Both the position numbers and the translations under genes were made by a program. Shown piece after piece: positions 5,709 through 6,894 of a stretch of 6,894 nt of DNA. The notes below the pieces were generated by a model. The model worked only from the letters and a program-made list of their open reading frames with translations. It had not been told where the DNA came from and did no database searches. Position 1 is the stretch's first letter, and the number at the start of each line of letters is the position of its first letter. Origin of the DNA: an uncultured Lachnospiraceae bacterium (GTDB taxonomy: Bacteria > Bacillota > Clostridia > Lachnospirales > Lachnospiraceae); the NCBI GenBank assembly GCA_947178465.1, contig CAMWYL010000176.1, positions 1 through 6,894 on the forward strand, given 5' to 3'.

Positions 5709-6894
5709 CTACTTTTTCCCTTCACTGTCAACTATTTCAATATCAATTTCATTCGTAGTAATATTGTTAATTGTTGATAATAATAGTATTTGTGTTGAAC
5801 TGGTTGAGTTGATGTAATACTTCATAGTAGTTTCCGGTTTCTTGTGTCCTGCTCGCAACATTACTTCCTTAGCAGGGACATTAGAGGTTGCCAACATAGA
5901 CAAGTGTGTTTTTCTAAGCGAATGATACTTAAAAGCAATACCTGTTTTGGTTTTGATTTCTTTTACCCGGTATTTAAGAGAATTAACGGTTAAAAGTTCT
6001 CCGTTTTCTTTTCTATTTATGAAATCTCCACCGATTATTTTTTTGTATTTTCTTTTGGTTTTATCAATTACGATTTCAGATTTTCGGGATAAATAAGCCT
6101 CCGTTGGATGTTTGTTTTGCTGTTTGATTAAAGCTTTCAAATGTTCATGTAGAACATCCGGGACATCAATTTCGCGGACAGAGGTTAATGTTTTTACTGG
6201 TCTAAGACAAAAGACCCCCTTTTCAACAATCATTTGCTTGTTAATCCTGATTTTGTGAGTTTCCCGGTTATAGTCTTGCCACATTAATCCAAAACATTCG
6301 CCTACCCGTATGCCCAAATAATATCCTGGCAAAAAAGCAGTATAACAATTGCCACCCTTCAAAATATTTGAAATCTGACTAATTTCATAAGAATTGTAGG
6401 TTGCCATTTTGTCATATTCTTCTGCATCTTCTTGTCTGATTTTAGGTATTTTCAGCTTAGTTCCATTATCTATAAACATTCGTGTATATCTAATTGGGTC
6501 AATATGCTCGGTTTTGTTTGCCAGCCCCCATAGTTGATAAAACAGCTTTAGAAAGCTTTCCACATATTTGTAGCTATAATCATTATTATAGAGTTCCTGC
6601 AAAAAATCTTCCATATCTGACACATTAACTTCTGAAAAATATTTATCTCCAAATGCAGGAGAAACATGATTTTTCCAAATAGAAGTATATTTTGTTACGG
6701 TTCCATCGGCTTTTCCCTTGCTAGTGTTTTTCAAGTAGTAAAACCACATTTCAGACACCTTGCAATCAGTAAATAGAACATCGGGTTTGGGAGTCCTCAT
6801 TTCCACAAGTCGCAACTCTCTTGCCTTTTTTGCTTGTGCTTTAGACAATATGTAATGACCTCTGATTTGTAGTTTCGTGGATTTACCTGTATAC
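5709..6894 (-). CDS. Tyrosine recombinase/integrase, 5' end beyond the window
   Basis: This is a site-specific tyrosine recombinase of the phage/ICE integrase family. Residue numbers below count from the TTG at 6848. A helical core-binding (SAM-like) domain spans about 30-125 and the catalytic domain about 150-350. Visible catalytic residues are R181 in GIRVGE, K219 in PVKTLTSVREI, H309 and R312 in HSLRKTH, H335 in GHKKPETT, and nucleophile Y344, nine residues after H335 as in the family. All are intact, so the enzyme looks active. The frame stays open upstream of 6848 to the window edge, adding a basic stretch (STKLQIRGHY), so the TTG is probably not the real start and an N-terminal arm-binding part lies outside. 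The 35-residue tail after Y344 is acidic. Its AT-rich composition differs from the ABC genes, consistent with horizontal transfer. Its 3' end faces the chromosome. Confidence 0.9.
   Translation of the reverse strand, partial: YTGKSTKLQIRGHYILSKAQAKKARELRLVEMRTPKPDVLFTDCKVSEMWFYYLKNTSKGKADGTVTKYTSIWKNHVSPAFGDKYFSEVNVSDMEDFLQELYNNDYSYKYVESFLKLFYQLWGLANKTEHIDPIRYTRMFIDNGTKLKIPKIRQEDAEEYDKMATYNSYEISQISNILKGGNCYTAFLPGYYLGIRVGECFGLMWQDYNRETHKIRINKQMIVEKGVFCLRPVKTLTSVREIDVPDVLHEHLKALIKQQNKHPTEAYLSRKSEIVIDKTKRKYKKIIGGDFINRKENGELLTVNSLKYRVKEIKTKTGIAFKYHSLRKTHLSMLATSNVPAKEVMLRAGHKKPETTMKYYINSTSSTQILLLSTINNITTNEIDIEIVDSEGKK

Overview
The window looks like chromosomal DNA of a low-to-mid GC Firmicute, most likely a gut Clostridia/Lachnospiraceae-type organism. 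The reasons are strong AGGAGG-type ribosome binding sites, an extended -10 promoter, closely packed co-directional genes, and the style of the ABC half-transporters and the tyrosine recombinase. Taxonomy is inferred from style only, because no marker gene is present.

Left part (1-3986, + strand): the C-terminal end of an acyltransferase-3 type membrane protein is followed by a two-gene operon. Its own extended -10 promoter lies just upstream of two full-length ABC half-transporters (permease fused to ATPase) that overlap by ATGA. Both halves keep all catalytic motifs, so they probably form a heterodimeric exporter. The substrate cannot be read from the window.

Middle (3987-5054, + strand): a 318-base gap follows. 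It holds a strong ribosome binding site with a 14-codon ORF, the trace of a small hydrophobic peptide in another frame, a cluster of repeats that looks like a regulator-binding region, a promoter-like pair and a 6-codon ORF. Next comes a 249-residue three-helix membrane protein of unknown function with a soluble middle domain.

Right part (5055-6894): base composition becomes visibly AT-richer. A 65-residue conserved-looking hypothetical protein ends at a clear terminator. A 365-base non-coding stretch with hairpins follows, then a minus-strand tyrosine recombinase that is still open at the window edge. The recombinase with its 3' end facing the chromosome suggests that this is the end of an integrated mobile element extending beyond the right edge. 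A 14-base direct repeat (5130-5143 and 5651-5664) flanks the small gene and may mark a junction.

I see no clear new defence or biosynthetic system. The most unusual signals are the intergenic repeats at 4112-4195, the broken or tiny ORFs after the ABC operon, and the repeat-flanked small gene beside the recombinase.
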